Below are positions 40,320 through 52,733 of a stretch of DNA of 64,000 nt, in pieces. The notes under the pieces are model-generated. The model was not told where the DNA came from and did not search any database. It was given only the letters and a program-made list of their open reading frames with translations. Position 1 is the stretch's first letter; each line of letters opens with the position of its first letter. The position numbers and the translations under genes were made by a program. Origin of the DNA: Cotesia glomerata (taxonomy: Eukaryota > Arthropoda > Insecta > Hymenoptera > Braconidae); NCBI RefSeq assembly GCF_020080835.1, contig NC_058159.1:27562474-27626473 (forward strand), in the 5' to 3' direction.

Positions 40320-41849
40320 ATAGCAACCTTGCAGTCACTATGTGACTGCTGTGACTTGGGAACTATGAATATATAAAATTTTGCTTTATTAAATAATTAC
40401 TTTTTGTTAAATTGCACTGTACTTTTTTAATTATTGAAGTTTTTAAAGATATAAGTTCAGCCCAATGTTACACTCATCAAGAGTTTTCATTTGAGTACCC
40501 ACATGCGTTTTTATATATTTTTCATATATACATATATACATATATATAATATATATAAATATATGAAAAATTGATGTGGGTACTCAAATGAAAGGTCTTG
40601 ATGAGTGTAACATCGGGAGGAGCTTATATCTTTAAAAGTGTCAATAGTTCATGAGATACAAGGTAATTTCTTAATTATGTTAAATTGCACTGTACTTTCT
40701 TAACTATTGACATTTTTAAAGATATAAGCTCATTCCGATATTGCACTCATCAAGAGCTTTCATTTGAGTACCTACATGCATTTTGATATATTTTTCATAT
40801 ATACATATATATAATATATATATAAATATATGAAAAAATGGTGTGGGTACTCAAATGAAAGGTTTCGGTGAGTGTAATGTCGGGGTGAGCTTATATTTTT
40901 AAAAATGTTAATCGTGCGCAAGACACAAGGTCATTTCTTAATTATTGATATTTTTAAAGATGTAAGCTCATCTTGATGTTACACTCATCAAGAGCTTTCA
41001 TTTGAGTACCCACATGCACTTTTGATATATTTTATATATATACATATATATAATATATATAAATATATGAAAAATTGATGTGGGTGCTCAAATAAAAGGT
41101 CTCGATGAGTGTTATATCGGGGTGAGCTTATATTTTTAAAAATGTCAATTGTGCGCAAGACACGTCATTTCTTAATTATTGATATTTTTAAAGATGTAAG
41201 CTCATCCCGACGTTACACTCATCAAGAGTTTTCATTTGAGTACCTACTAGCATTTTGATATATTTTTCATACATATATATATATATGAAAAATTGATGTT
41301 GATATTCAAATGAAAGGTCTTGACGAGTGTAACATCAGGAGGAGCTTATATCTTTAAAAATGTCAATAGTTCATGAGATACAAGGTCATTTCTTAATTAT
41401 GTTAAAGTGCACTGTATTTTCTTAATTATTGACATTTTTATAAATATAAGCTCATCCCAATGTTACACTCATCAAGAGCTTTCATTTGAGTACCCACATG
41501 CATTTTCATATATTTTTTATATATACATATATATAATATATATAAATATATGACAAATTGATGTAGGTACTTAAATGAAACGTCTTGATGAGTGTAACAT
41601 CAAAATAAGCTTATATTTTTTAAAATGTCAATAGTTCACGAGATACAAGGTCATTTCTTAACTATCTATCTAGAGATAGAGCATTATCGAATGCAGCCTA
41701 AATACTTATCATCATAAATTGACTATCGGTGAGAATGATATGAAACCTTGAAAAGGCACAAATTCAGGTCAAGACTTTTTCAACGATACCAAATTTAACC
41801 ATAAAAATACACGAGCCACAAAATTTTGCTTATTCTCTTAATAATATAA
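40320..41849 (-). mobile_element. Non-autonomous Helitron, copy 3, five hairpin units
   Basis: The 3' hairpin GCAGTCACATAGTGACTGC and AAGGTTGCTA lie at the left, the worn 5' end (TATATTATTAAGAGAATAAG on minus) at the right. Five satellite units (about 245-270 bp) between. Confidence 0.7.
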
Positions 41850-41897
41850 CGTTGTTTCTATTTAACTAATTGTCTTGTTTTATATTTGTTCCCGCAG

Positions 41898-42041
41898 GTG
41901 CCTCGACATTCAGTTCAGCAGAATAATTTTTCTTCTGGAGAACTACCGCGCCTTTTAACTGTTATGTCTGGTCTACATTTATCGTCCGCCTGTTCTGTCG
42001 TATGTGTCGCGTTTAGTATCAGCAAGAATACAAACATGTAG
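41898..42041 (+). CDS. Candidate terminal coding exon, unknown protein
   Basis: A strong acceptor (TATTTGTTCCCGCAG) is followed by 47 open codons ending in TAG. Visible residues include VPRHSVQQNNFSSGELPRLL and a Ser/Cys/Val-rich end. Unrecognised. The frame (phase 0 assumed) has no confirmed upstream partner; 39089-39330 is a possible one. Confidence 0.2.
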   Translation: MPRHSVQQNNFSSGELPRLLTVMSGLHLSSACSVVCVAFSISKNTNM

Positions 42042-42973
42042 TTGAGTTCTGTGAGAGGAAAGTCAAGCTTTATAAGCTTACTTGCCAATGTCCTAAATTT
42101 TTTTTTAAAGTTTATTTACTCATTGGAATTTCGCTGGCTAACTGTACTATACGGGGAATGCTGGCTCCACGGATTTCCAATTCCAATAGACCCTTGGCAT
42201 GTGTGCCACTGGCTCTATACGTTATTTACTCACACATAAATATATAGACATGTACATAAGGCAATTTCATTGCTCTGCATTTGACAACCGGATGTATCAA
42301 CGACATAATGGTCGTTCCGCCGGTAGCAAATATAGTTATAGTATATTTGTTATTATCTTAACAGAGCGATCTCAGTACAGTTGCGATCATAAACAAGATA
42401 GAAATTAAATAAAGCTGAGTATAATGTTCTTAATATAATATAAACGAGAACAGCAAGTTAATGCTAATATAATGCTTGGCATGAAAAATACTTAAATTTA
42501 TCCTTTTTTTGTGATATTTAATTTTCTGCAGTGCAATCATTGGTTTCGTACGTCTGCTACAAAAACATTAAATCTTCTCAACGATGTACTTTCAGAGAAA
42601 AAAACTCTCTTTGGAGTCTCTAGTCTCCAGCCTCTGTTTGGTATATCACGCCTCGACGGTTTTTTTACAGCCTGACATGTTTTCTTCTTTTCCTTTGCTG
42701 CATGCTACATACCGGATTCTCTTCTACTCCATTCGTTTTTCTTTTCCGCTTTTGCTGATGGTAGTTCCGTCTTTACTGTAAATTTCATAATTTTATACGC
42801 TTTGATCTGCTCACTTTGGTTCCTTTGCGCCTGAGAATCACCACACCAACAAATGAGATTTATTCTGTCATCATATACAACTGAAAGTGCTTTAAAATGT
42901 CACGCTGAATTGATGTTTTATATAAATTTTTCTCTTTACTATTTTTATTAAAAGAGAGATGAAATTTTTTCAG

Positions 42974-43123
42974 ATCTCCAAGCTGAACATGATGAAGACA
43001 AATGCTGGGATAATGTTCTCGGGCAGAGTTCTACCGACGTTTGACGGAATCAAACACATTTTCAGTAGAAAAATTGTTTTTAAAGAGAGCTTTTATCTTC
43101 TGGAAAAATTATTTTTTAATTAA
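42974..43123 (+). CDS. Candidate coding exon, unknown protein
   Basis: Acceptor GAAATTTTTTCAG followed by 49 open codons (ISKLNMMKTNAGIMFSGRVL begins it) to TAA. Non-repetitive and less AT-rich than its surroundings for the first 35 codons. Unrecognised. Confidence 0.2.
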   Translation: MSKLNMMKTNAGIMFSGRVLPTFDGIKHIFSRKIVFKESFYLLEKLFFN

Positions 43124-43209
43124 GAACATTCTTAGTAATTACCTTCCACTTTGTGCGTACTCTAGTAAGATAATTTAATTAATATTTTCTTTTTAAGTTA
43201 TAAAAATTA

Positions 43210-44043
43210 ATAGCAACCTTGCAGTAATTATGTGACTGCCGTGACTTGTGAACTATAAATAAATAAAATTTTGCTTTATTAAATAATGACTTTTGTTAAA
43301 TTGCTCTGTACTTTCTTAAATATTGACGTTTTTTAAGATATAAGCTCCTTCTGATGTTACACTCATCAAGAGCTTTCATTTGAATACCCACATGCATTTT
43401 GATATATTTTTCATATATACATATATGTAATATATATAAATATATGAAAAATTGATGTAGGTACTCAAATAAAAAATCTCAATGAGTGTAATGTCGGGAT
43501 GAGCTTATATCTTTAAATATGTCAATAATTAAGAAATTATATTGTATTTTGTCAATATGATATTTTTACATACATAATTAAGAAATGACCTTGTATCTTG
43601 TGAACTATTAACGTTTTCAAAGATTTAAGTTTATCCCAATGCTACACTCATCGAGAGCTTTCATTTGAGTACCCACATACATTTTGATATATTTTTCATA
43701 TATTTATATATATATAAATATATAAAATATATGAAAAATTGATGTGGGTACTCAAATGAAAGGTCTCGATGAGTGTAACATCGGGATGAGCTTATATCTT
43801 TAAAAATGTCAATATTTCACGAGATGCAAGGTCATTTCTTAATTACATATTTAGAGATAGAATATTTTCGAATGCAGCCTAAATACTTATCATAATAAAT
43901 TGACTATCGGTGAAAATGATATGAAACCAAGAATGGTATGAAGTCAAGATCTTTGCAATGACACTACATTTCACTAAAAAAACCGATTTTATCATATGAC
44001 TATCCTGAATACAAAATTTTTCTTATTCTCTTAATAATATAGA
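43210..44043 (-). mobile_element. Non-autonomous Helitron, copy 4, two hairpin units
   Basis: 3' end at left (AAGGTTGCTA variant), 5' end at right with intact TC (minus TCTATATTATTAAGAGAATAA) before a T, i.e. inserted after A on that strand. Two satellite units. Confidence 0.7.
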
Positions 44044-44104
44044 TTAAATTGAGTTCAAAAAATTAATTTCGCTCTTAATTATTTATATCTTTTTTAATTT
44101 ACAG

Positions 44105-44206
44105 ATAAAATGAAAACGAAGAAGAAACAGGTCGATTGTACTCAGGGTGCCTTGGTGTTTTCTTCGGCGAGTGTACCGATCATAGATATGATGTATATCC
44201 ATCCAC
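44105..44206 (+). CDS. Candidate internal exon, unknown protein
   Basis: Acceptor TTTAATTTACAG, an ATG 5 nt inside, 32 open codons beginning MKTKKKQVDCTQGALVF, and donor CCAC|GTAAGC. Unrecognised. A minus-strand 93-codon frame overlaps, so the strand is not certain. Confidence 0.2.
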
Positions 44207-44849
44207 GTAAGCTACCAAGTTGAGATGGATCAGTTTGCAAGCTCGGTAAGGAGATTAAATTTGCATTGGCGGTTGTTCCTTGAAGAGGAATTACGAAACG
44301 GCCCGAATATATTGATCCATCAGTATATAGTATACACACCGAAGACTTGTTTGTTCTCTGCGCACTAGTGCACACGCCTCTAAATTTACTTATATTCCTA
44401 CTACTACTGAGAACTTTGTTCACACGACAATAACTCTGACGAGTCTATAAATATACATGTTTATGTAATTTGACATTGACTACAAAAGCCCCAATAATTC
44501 AACAGCTCCAGTACAGCATCTCTACATTCACTCTTCTCTCAGAACTTTACAATGTTTATTCAACCAGCAATTTTTTTTTTTTTTCTTTCCTCATCTTTTG
44601 CATAAAACTTTCGGACCATCCATGCGAAAAATTTCATTTTTCTCTGCTCCGTAATTGAATATAACTGAAACTATTTAATTACTGAGGAATTTAATAGAAT
44701 TATTTTATATACTAAAAGTGAGAGAGTAAAGATATTTCGTTAAATATTTATTGAATTTAATGAATGTCTGCTATTTACATATATAATAAATGCTTTTATA
44801 ATACTTATAGGTAACATAAGCACATTAAATATTTATCAAATAATAATAA
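44207..44849. other. Unique sequence, no gene called
   Basis: 44210-44460 is less AT-rich and open on the minus strand (44142-44423) without splice or homology support. Confidence 0.3.
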
Positions 44850-44975
44850 CTAGCAACCTTGCAGTCACTATGTGACTGACGTGACTTGTGATTTATAAAT
44901 AAATAAAATTTTGCTTTAGTAATTAATGACTTTTGTTAAATTGCACTGTACTTTCGTAACTATTGACGTTTTTAG
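44850..44975 (-). mobile_element. Helitron 3' end fragment
   Basis: Perfect CTAG end (44850-44853) preceded by A on the plus strand, hairpin GCAGTCACTATGTGACTG, then about 90 bp of the family before similarity breaks at a different repeat. Confidence 0.6.
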
Positions 44976-45420
<445 letters not shown>

Positions 45421-46027
45421 AATTACTGATCGAGACAAAATATTGAAATTCGGTAAAATGCATCGTAAAGCTCTTTTAATAAGCTTCAATTTTTACTACT
45501 TAGAAGTGGTAGTAGCCTCAATATTACTCCTTTTAGAATTCGTTTAATGAAACAGTTTTACTGTTGCAGCCGTTTTAGAATTATTGTCTACATCATAGCT
45601 TAATCATGATGTAAATTCAATAATTACGATATTGATCAGTCTGTTGTGTAATGTTTTCGGGTAGGTTGTCAGTAAATATGTCACAAATTAGTTCTAACCA
45701 TTGTTTTCTTTAACTAAAACTTTATCCGGTTGCAAAATTCTGTTTAATTTGAAAACTGTTGTTTCTCAGCAGTTACTTAAAATTTGGACATTTATAATTC
45801 AAATCTTATAATCTGTGCAATTCTTTGGTAAATATTTGAGAAACTTTTTCTTCACAAGATAATTTTTTTTCCTAAATTTGTTGTAAATTTTTTTTAATTT
45901 ATTATTGAATTTTGTTTTTAATTCATGAATTAAGTTATACATTATCAGTGTTATTATATTATTTTATTAAAAATCAATTTTTTTTATTTGAAAAATCTAC
46001 TTCCACTTCGGCTGCCGAATGGCCTTT
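45421..46027. other. Unique AT-rich sequence, no gene seen
   Basis: Nothing supportable. Confidence 0.3.
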
Positions 46028-46629
46028 TTACACGCTTTATATTAGCTTCACTTGTATGTCAGTTTGTTTGTCAGTTTGTCAGTTTGTCAGTATGTCAGTA
46101 TGTAACTCTCCGTGGGTAATCTGCGCGCCTGCGGCCTTCCTTGGTTCTGGTAGCCGTTTCTCAGGCTCCCTCTCCGAAATCGAACTCTGATTCCCCGTAT
46201 TTATAATATTTTATAAATAAACCAAACTAAAAAGTAAAAAATAAATAATAGTTTAAAAAAACTAAAAACACGCTTTTTATAGAAAACCAAACTAAAAAAT
46301 AGAAAATAAATTTAAATTAAGAATAGTGTTAAAAATTTCAATAAATATAAATTAATAATAGTGTAAATAAAAAAAATGTATTTTATTTTAAAAAAGCGTG
46401 GGGTGCTTTTTAAGATATTATCAAAATGATAATCACTCTACTCATATCTGTCAATAAAATATTTATAACTATTGACACCATGCACCTCACGCTTTTTAAA
46501 AGAAAATACATTTTTTTATTTACACTATTATTAATTTATATTTATTGAAATTTTAACACTATTCTTAATTTAAATTTATTTTCTATTTTAGTTTGATTTT
46601 CTAAAAAGTGTTTTAGCTTTTAAACTAAT
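46028..46629 (+). mobile_element. TTTACACGCTTT element, copy B
   Basis: Same head, (TGTCAGTT)n stretch and hairpin arms as 28319-29060, with the right arm shortened. It abuts a Helitron fragment. Confidence 0.6.
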
Positions 46630-47056
46630 ATTAAAGATATAAGCTCATCCCGATGTTACACTCATCAAGAGCTTTCATTTGCGTACCCACATGCATTTTA
46701 ATATATTTTTCATATATACATTTATATAATATATATAAATATGTGAAAAATTGATGTGGGTACTTAAATGAAAGGTCTTGATAAGTGTATCATCGGGATG
46801 AGCTTATATCTTTAAAAATGTCAATAGTTCACAAGATACAAGGTCATTCCTTAATTATGTATCTTGAGATAGAGCATTTTCGAATGCAGCCAAAATACTT
46901 ATCATCATAAATTGACTATCAGTGAGAATTATATGAAGCCATGAAAAAGCACAACTCCACGTCAAGACTTTTCCAACGATACCAAATTTAACCATAAAAA
47001 TCCATTTTATCATACAATTACCCTAGCCACAAAATTTTGCTTATTCTCTTAACAAT
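46630..47056 (-). mobile_element. Helitron 5' part, one hairpin unit
   Basis: One satellite unit followed by the family 5' end (minus strand ...TTAAGAGAATAAGCAAAATTTTGTGG). The 3' end is missing, cut at the border with copy B of the TTTACACGCTTT element. Confidence 0.6.
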
Positions 47057-47820
47057 AATGATAATAATAATTATTAATTTATTAATGAGAAATTAACCGC
47101 GTTTAAATGTCACAGGTAGCATCAAAACAATTTCTCGAATTATAATTATACAATGCAATCCCGTGTGAATTACAAGTGACATAACATATATTATTTGAGA
47201 GAAGAAGAGTAAGAGTGGTGACCGCAATCAAATTCTTGGCTCCACATGAGAACTCTCGTGATAACTGCTTTGCGTTTAAACCACCTACATACATTACATC
47301 CGTATGTTAAAGCGCATCTATGTACACCGCATATGTTTATCTCTCCCACGTAATTTTGCAGCTGACATATATATCCATACTCATGGATGCAGAACTCCAA
47401 ACGGAGTTGTACATCGAGGGTATAGTATGCATTTGCACTCTGGGTCAAAATTTGTCTCTTAATTATTCCTGATGTTTGCTCAGAGATCACTGGGATGGCT
47501 TTCACCAGAATAATTACTCCAAGCTCTTATTCTGTCTTTATTCTGATCTATACTCTGTCTCACAGTCATTGAAGCCATTATATTGCTATTACGCATACTG
47601 CCTTGACTCATCTTGGAGTAGAGCTGAGTTTCGGCGATCCGCTCTAATGTTCCGCGACAAGCGACCTTCTTGTTTGATCCCACTTCCGACACGGTCTGTA
47701 AAAAATAAAAATAAAAAAAATTTTAGATCAATTAATACCAATTAAAACTAACGACTAAAATTTCAGCTACCGATCCAACAGTTCCGAGGTGGATCTGTAG
47801 CTGCAGGATGAACATTCATT
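47057..47820. other. GC-richer unique block, possible spliced gene of unknown strand
   Basis: On the minus strand a 75-nt intron (donor ATCG|GTAGCTG near 47778, acceptor TTTTTTACAG at 47696) would join MNVHPAATDPPRNCWI to RVGSGIKQEGRLSRN in frame. On the plus strand GTCTGT...TTTCAG also makes a legal intron. Neither product is recognised, so no CDS is called. Confidence 0.25.
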
Positions 47821-48196
47821 TTAATTTAGGATATTAAAAGAATCCGGCATAATGTTGATTGAAAGCCGCTGGAAGCTCGAAGACGCTACGATTAGTTTTT
47901 CTTTTTCTAAGATTCTCTGTTCAGCTTGGATCCAGGATGAAAAAGCCATAGAAAAGCCATTTCCATGACTCATCTTGCCCAGATTACATACATCTCTGAT
48001 TTTATCATTTTTAATGTGCTCGGCAATGATATCTAATAGGATTACGCTCATCGTTGATATAAAAGGACCGGAATAATAGTTGGATTGTAATGACTCGATA
48101 ACAAAAGGCACAAAGACTTTAAATAGATACTTTGTTATTGTCTGGGATTTTCTATCCGGTATTAAGGTAAAGTGCTCATTATTCCATTTATTAACT
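47821..48196 (-). CDS. Putative 3'-terminal exon, unknown protein
   Basis: Possible acceptor ATTGTTAG at 48197-48204, then 124 open codons and TAA. The composition is normal for protein: KSQTITKYLFKVFVPFVIES, MSVILLDIIAEHIKNDK, FSMAFSSWIQAEQRILEKEK are visible. No signal peptide, membrane pattern or family I recognise. The first ~26 codons lie in a ~205-bp segment duplicated at 50101-50316, where the frame stays open with amino-acid changes (L to V, S to A). It could be the end of a diverged host or mobile-element gene. Confidence 0.3.
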
Positions 48197-48324
48197 CTAA
48201 CAATTTATTGTTTCGTATAGATCTATAAATGTACAAAGAATAGTCAGGTTTTTTCTGAGTATAGGTACAAATCCAGAGTTGATTGTCGATTGGTAATTTA
48301 CAAACTGTGTTAATGGATTTTTTT
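48117..48324. repeat. Direct repeat, left copy, partly coding
   Basis: CTTTAAATAGATACTTTGTT to GTTAATGGATTTTTTTG, matching 50101-50316 with scattered substitutions and small indels. Confidence 0.75.
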
Positions 48325-48325
48325 G

Positions 48326-49946
48326 CACGGAAAAAAGTAAGCTGTAATAAATGATAGTCGATTTATAATAAGTAATGATCAAAAAATTACCATTTCAAAC
48401 AGTAAAATCGTGATTTTAACAATCACTTTATAAATTTATCATTTAAATGCTACAATTTATTATTTACATAAAAAAAAATACTATTTTAAACAGTCATATT
48501 CGCTATGTGAATGTTGGAAATGTTGAAGTATAATAATTAAGAATTTTGACTTTGATATTTATCATTTCGTACCTAAAAAATGATCGCATGATATGTAAAA
48601 AATATAAACTACAGTTACTAAATTCTCTTTATAAGCAACGTCAATATTTACAAAGTATAAATGGTAAATTTTAAACGCAACGCTAAAAATCAAACTATAA
48701 TTATTGATTTGCTTGAACTGGTAAAATATATATTTTAAGTGTAGAATTTTTACTGTTTCAAATGGTAAATTCTCCAAGTGTGAGACCTTCCCCTTCTCCT
48801 CATAGTATAGATTATAAATTGAACCGGAAATTTTTATTGTTTGAAACTGTAATTTTTTAAGATAAGAGAGTCGTTATTAACTATAGTGACAGCTAGTAAT
48901 CACATTTTCGATATTAAATTATGAATTGTGGCTTTTACACGTTCTACATTAAGTTTTGTACACGGAAAAAAGTAAACTGTAATAAATAATAGTCGATTTA
49001 TAATAAGTAATGATCAACTGGAAAAAATTACCATATCAAACAGTAAAATCGTGATTTTAACAATCACTTTACAATATTTATCATTTAAATAGTAAAATTG
49101 ATTATTTACATGGAAGAAAATACTATTTAAAACAGTCATATTCGCTTTATGAAAGTCGAAAATGTTAAAATATAATAATTAAGAATTTTGACTTTGATAT
49201 TTATCATTTCGTACCTAAAAAATGATCGCATGATATGTAAAAAATATAAACTACAGTTACTAAATTCTCTTTATAAGCAACGTCAATGTTTACAAAGTAT
49301 AAATAATAAATTTTAAACGCAACGCTAAAAATCAAACTATAATTATTGATTTGCTTGAACTGGTAAAATATATATTTTAAGTGTAGAATTTTTACTGTTT
49401 CAAATGGAAAATTCTCCGAGTGTGAGACCTTCCCCTTCTCCTCATAGTATAGACTATATATTCACTGATAAAAAATTTAATTTGGCTCAAGAGCAAGAAT
49501 CTTGAACCAAGAACACCATTTTGAAGAAAATGAATTTCTTGAAGCAAGAAGAAAAATTCTTAAACCAAAAAAATTTTCTCGACTTAAGAATTTTTCCTCT
49601 TGACTCAAAAACTTTCCTCTTGGCTCAAGAAATTTATTTTCTTCAAAATGGTATTCTTGGTTCAAGATTCTTGCTCTTGAGTCAAGTTAAATTTCTTATC
49701 AGTGTTGAAACGGCAATTTTTACTGTTTGAAACTGTATTTTTTCAAGATGACAGAGTCGTTATTTACTATAGTGACAGCTACTAATCTTTTATTTTTTAT
49801 ATCAAATTTTAAATTGTGGCTTCTACACTTTCTACACTAAATTTTGTAATATTCACATTTGTGCCACTCCGATGTGCGCTGTACTGTTTGAAACTATAAA
49901 AATTAACCGGAATCCGAATAAATTTTACAGTTTACTGTTTTCCGTG
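48326..49946 (-). mobile_element. CACGG family MITE array, two bodies, inverted
   Basis: TIRs at 48326 and 48961 (CACGGAAAAAAGTAA) and a right end TTTTCCGTG at 49946 before TA. The second body is interrupted at 49463. Confidence 0.65.
49463..49704. mobile_element. Hairpin MITE with TTGACTCAAGA-type arms, copy 2, nested
   Basis: 242 bp, TIR CACTGATAA(A)AAATTTAA... and complement, arms rich in CTTGA/TCAAG. The empty site in sister bodies (ATATATTGAAACGG) indicates a TT duplication. Confidence 0.65.
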
Positions 49947-49948
49947 TA

Positions 49949-50098
49949 CTCTCTTAAAAGAAATCAGTGGAATTCCACTGATTCAACCAGTGAATGACAA
50001 TTTCACTGGTGAATCAGTGGATTTTCACTGATTTAACAAATGTACCTAACAGCGCGCATGCGCGCAGATATTTTGATCACTGATTTCTTTCAAGAGAA
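49949..50098. mobile_element. CTCTCTTAAAAGAAATCAGTG MITE, TA-flanked
   Basis: Ends CTCTCTTAAAAGAAATCAGTG and CACTGATTTCTTTCAAGAGAA, flanked by TA. Contains AATCAGTGGAATTCCACTGATT and the palindrome GCGCGCATGCGCGC. Similar at the ends to the 92-bp palindrome at 10767. Confidence 0.6.
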
Positions 50099-50100
50099 TA

Positions 50101-50316
50101 CTTTAAATAGATACTTTGTTATTGTCTGGGCTTTTCTATCCGGTATTACGGTAAAGTGCTCATTATTCCATTTATTAACTCTTACAATTTATTGTTTCGT
50201 TGTATAGATTTATAAATATATAAAGAATAATCATGTTTTTTCTGTGTATAGGTAAAAATCCTTACCAGAGTTGATTGTCGATTGGTAATTTACAAACTGT
50301 GTTAATGGATTTTTTT
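50101..50316. repeat. Direct repeat, right copy
   Basis: See 48117-48324. It begins immediately after the TA target duplication of the 49949 MITE. Confidence 0.75.
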
Positions 50317-51179
50317 GTATTTACGATCGAGGATATGCCGTAATTAAAAATATGCTGAAGCTATACCGGGGAATCTAGGAAAATAGCTCGGGAAAAAGAC
50401 AACAGGCTCTCTGCTCTAGTATATACATGTATAAATATAAATAAAAGCTCAGTAGAACGGTAGCTGGTTTCGAAAATTGCTAACGAGCTGAGCGTCGAAA
50501 TCAACCCTGCGTGCTTGGAATAATTCACAATTTATTGTCTGTGTGTGTTGTGTGTGTGGTTGAGAATTGGGTTGACACACGGGCATCAATATAATTGATG
50601 GTATTTTATCGATTATTCATGCACGTATTATATATACGGACAAATTCCTCTTGAAAGGATAAAGGAAGTTATTAAATAGATTAAAGTTAATAAACCGATG
50701 AGCAGTTAAATGTCAGGTGAAATTAATTATTTTTAGTCAATAGAATATTTATGTATTGAATTTTAGTGAAAAGAATTGTAAATATGAGAGGATTGATAGC
50801 TTTAGATGATTGTGTGATGCTGCACTAGCATGTTATCACGGAATGACACAAAAGATAGATCGATTTGACAAAAGCTCAATATTCGTTTTGTCTATACAGG
50901 TATACGGATCAATGAAAAGTGAATGAAGCTGTCCGACGAAGCGATTTGTCGGGAATATTCATCGCTCTGTGCAATTTTCTGGAAGACTGATATAGACTAC
51001 AGCTCAACCGGGTAACTCGTCAGTGGTTATATCAAGCTTTGTCTGACAATAGGGACAAGGAACAACAAGTGTTACTCATATTTCTTCTATTGTCTATCTT
51101 GGAATTGCATACACAGTGCTATTCATATTAATATTTCACTGTCAGTGCCCGACTTTTTACATTTCTGCTTATTGATGAA
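50317..51179. other. Unique sequence, no gene seen
   Basis: 50340-51120 is less AT-rich with a short GT-rich stretch at 50537-50563. No supported frame. Confidence 0.35.
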
Positions 51180-51460
51180 GAAATAGATTTTATCAAGAAG
51201 CTATTTTTGAAGTTTTTTAAAATTGTTCAGTCAGTTGTTTGTTGTTTGGGTCACGCTGATACCATCATACGGTTATTGATAACTATCGCAAAATTATGCA
51301 CATGGAAAAATTTCAATTTGGGTCGCCAGAAATATTATCAAGCCAATCTAATTCTCCATTTATCTACGAATATACAGATAAATAATTTTGAATACTTTTT
51401 AATGGATTTGCATTTTTATTTTTTTTTTTACACATTTGAAATTAGTTTTTAGTAGATTTC
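51180..51460. repeat. ~280-bp direct repeat, left copy
   Basis: GATGAAGAAATAGATTTTATC through GGTCACGCTGATACCATCAT to the T-rich end, nearly identical to 53913-54180. The small frames in both copies (81 and 87 codons) share sequence but begin at different points, so coding is doubtful. Confidence 0.75.
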
Positions 51461-51675
51461 ATTAAAATCTAACTATTGCATTGGTCCTTATTTTGCTATA
51501 TTCCGACTCAACCCTCATGAAAAAAAAATGTAAAAAAAATATATGTCGAAATACATCAAAAATATATTTTAAGTATATTAAAAATCTATAAATTATGTAT
51601 AGTAAATATATTTTTAATAAATAACTTTTGGCTGATTTTCATTTATATTTTATATATTTCAAATCTATTTTAGAT

Positions 51676-52600
51676 ATATGGGTGATTCTCTGTAAGGACG
51701 TCTTAAATCTGTACAAAATTGTCCGACCAAATTATTTTTGATTTTATTAGAAAAAAAATTAACAAGGGCTACAAAACTATCAGCTTAATCATAATAAATA
51801 AACAGCCGGTTTAATTTTTGTTTTTTCGATATTTGTGTATCTTTTGCCATATAACATGACAGGGGACTGTTTTTTTTTTTTATCAAATTGAGAAAAATCA
51901 AGCAAACTATTTCAATGCATTCAACTTTTCAAGTTCTCAACGAATTTTTACATTAATTAGAATAATATTAAGACTTATGGATCCAATTTTATAAATAAAT
52001 TATAAATAAAAATAGCTGCCAGGGGACTGAGTTTTGAAGTGGCCCAGACACATATTTCCAGCACAAACGGTGCTTTGACACTAAATAAAATAGCGATAAA
52101 GCGCTAACAGCCCTATGGTTATTAACTCAAGGCTAGTTAGGTCATAAACCTTACAAAAGGTAAAATAATACGCTGGATTTTTTTTTTTGGCTTTGAACTT
52201 CTGGTAGGGGATTGTTCTTAAAATGCCTGGGACAAACTTTGGTTTAATGAATTTAATGAAACGAATTAATTTTTGGTAATTTTTATTGAAGAAGATTGTT
52301 AGTTAACTAATTAAGTTTATAAACATTATGGAAAAAACGATATATTATGGACGAATAACTTAAAATTTAATCTTAAAGTTTCAATTTTGGGAATGGGACA
52401 GCCCAGGGGACTGTTATTTCGGTGGTTTACGAATTTATAGCAAAAAAACCAAAATTTATTCCATTTTAATTTTCAATGCTCCAAATAGAAATGTTTTTTT
52501 ACTTTCGTAACAAATTTTTTTCAGTAACAAAATAACAATTTTTCCAATAAAAAAAATGCCTGGGACAGCGAAAAACATCCTTACAGAGAATCACCCATAT
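51676..52600. mobile_element. Foldback, TIR ATATGGGTGATTCTCTGTAAGGA
   Basis: Perfect 23-bp inverted ends; AGGGGACTG/GGGGATTG-type words occur four times between them (near 51861, 52021, 52206, 52397). No frame. Confidence 0.6.
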
Positions 52601-52733
52601 TCAAAATTTTTTTTTTTATATTTTTAGTTATGTATTTTAAGATATATCTTGAATATACCTAAAATATATTTAAAATATATATGAAAATCGGCCAAAAGTT
52701 AGTTATTAAAAATATATTTACTATATATATTTA

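Larger units (their letters stand above)
41850..43209. other. Less AT-rich unique region between Helitrons with candidate exons
   Basis: Most of this 1.4 kb is not repetitive. Two plus-strand acceptor-bounded open frames are listed separately (41898 and 42974). The other short frames are unsupported. Confidence 0.3.

Noticed and set aside
51207..51452. Shared frame in the 280-bp direct repeats (also 53978-54241)
   Set aside because: The two copies share reading sense only because the DNA is nearly identical; starts and ends differ and nothing is recognisable.
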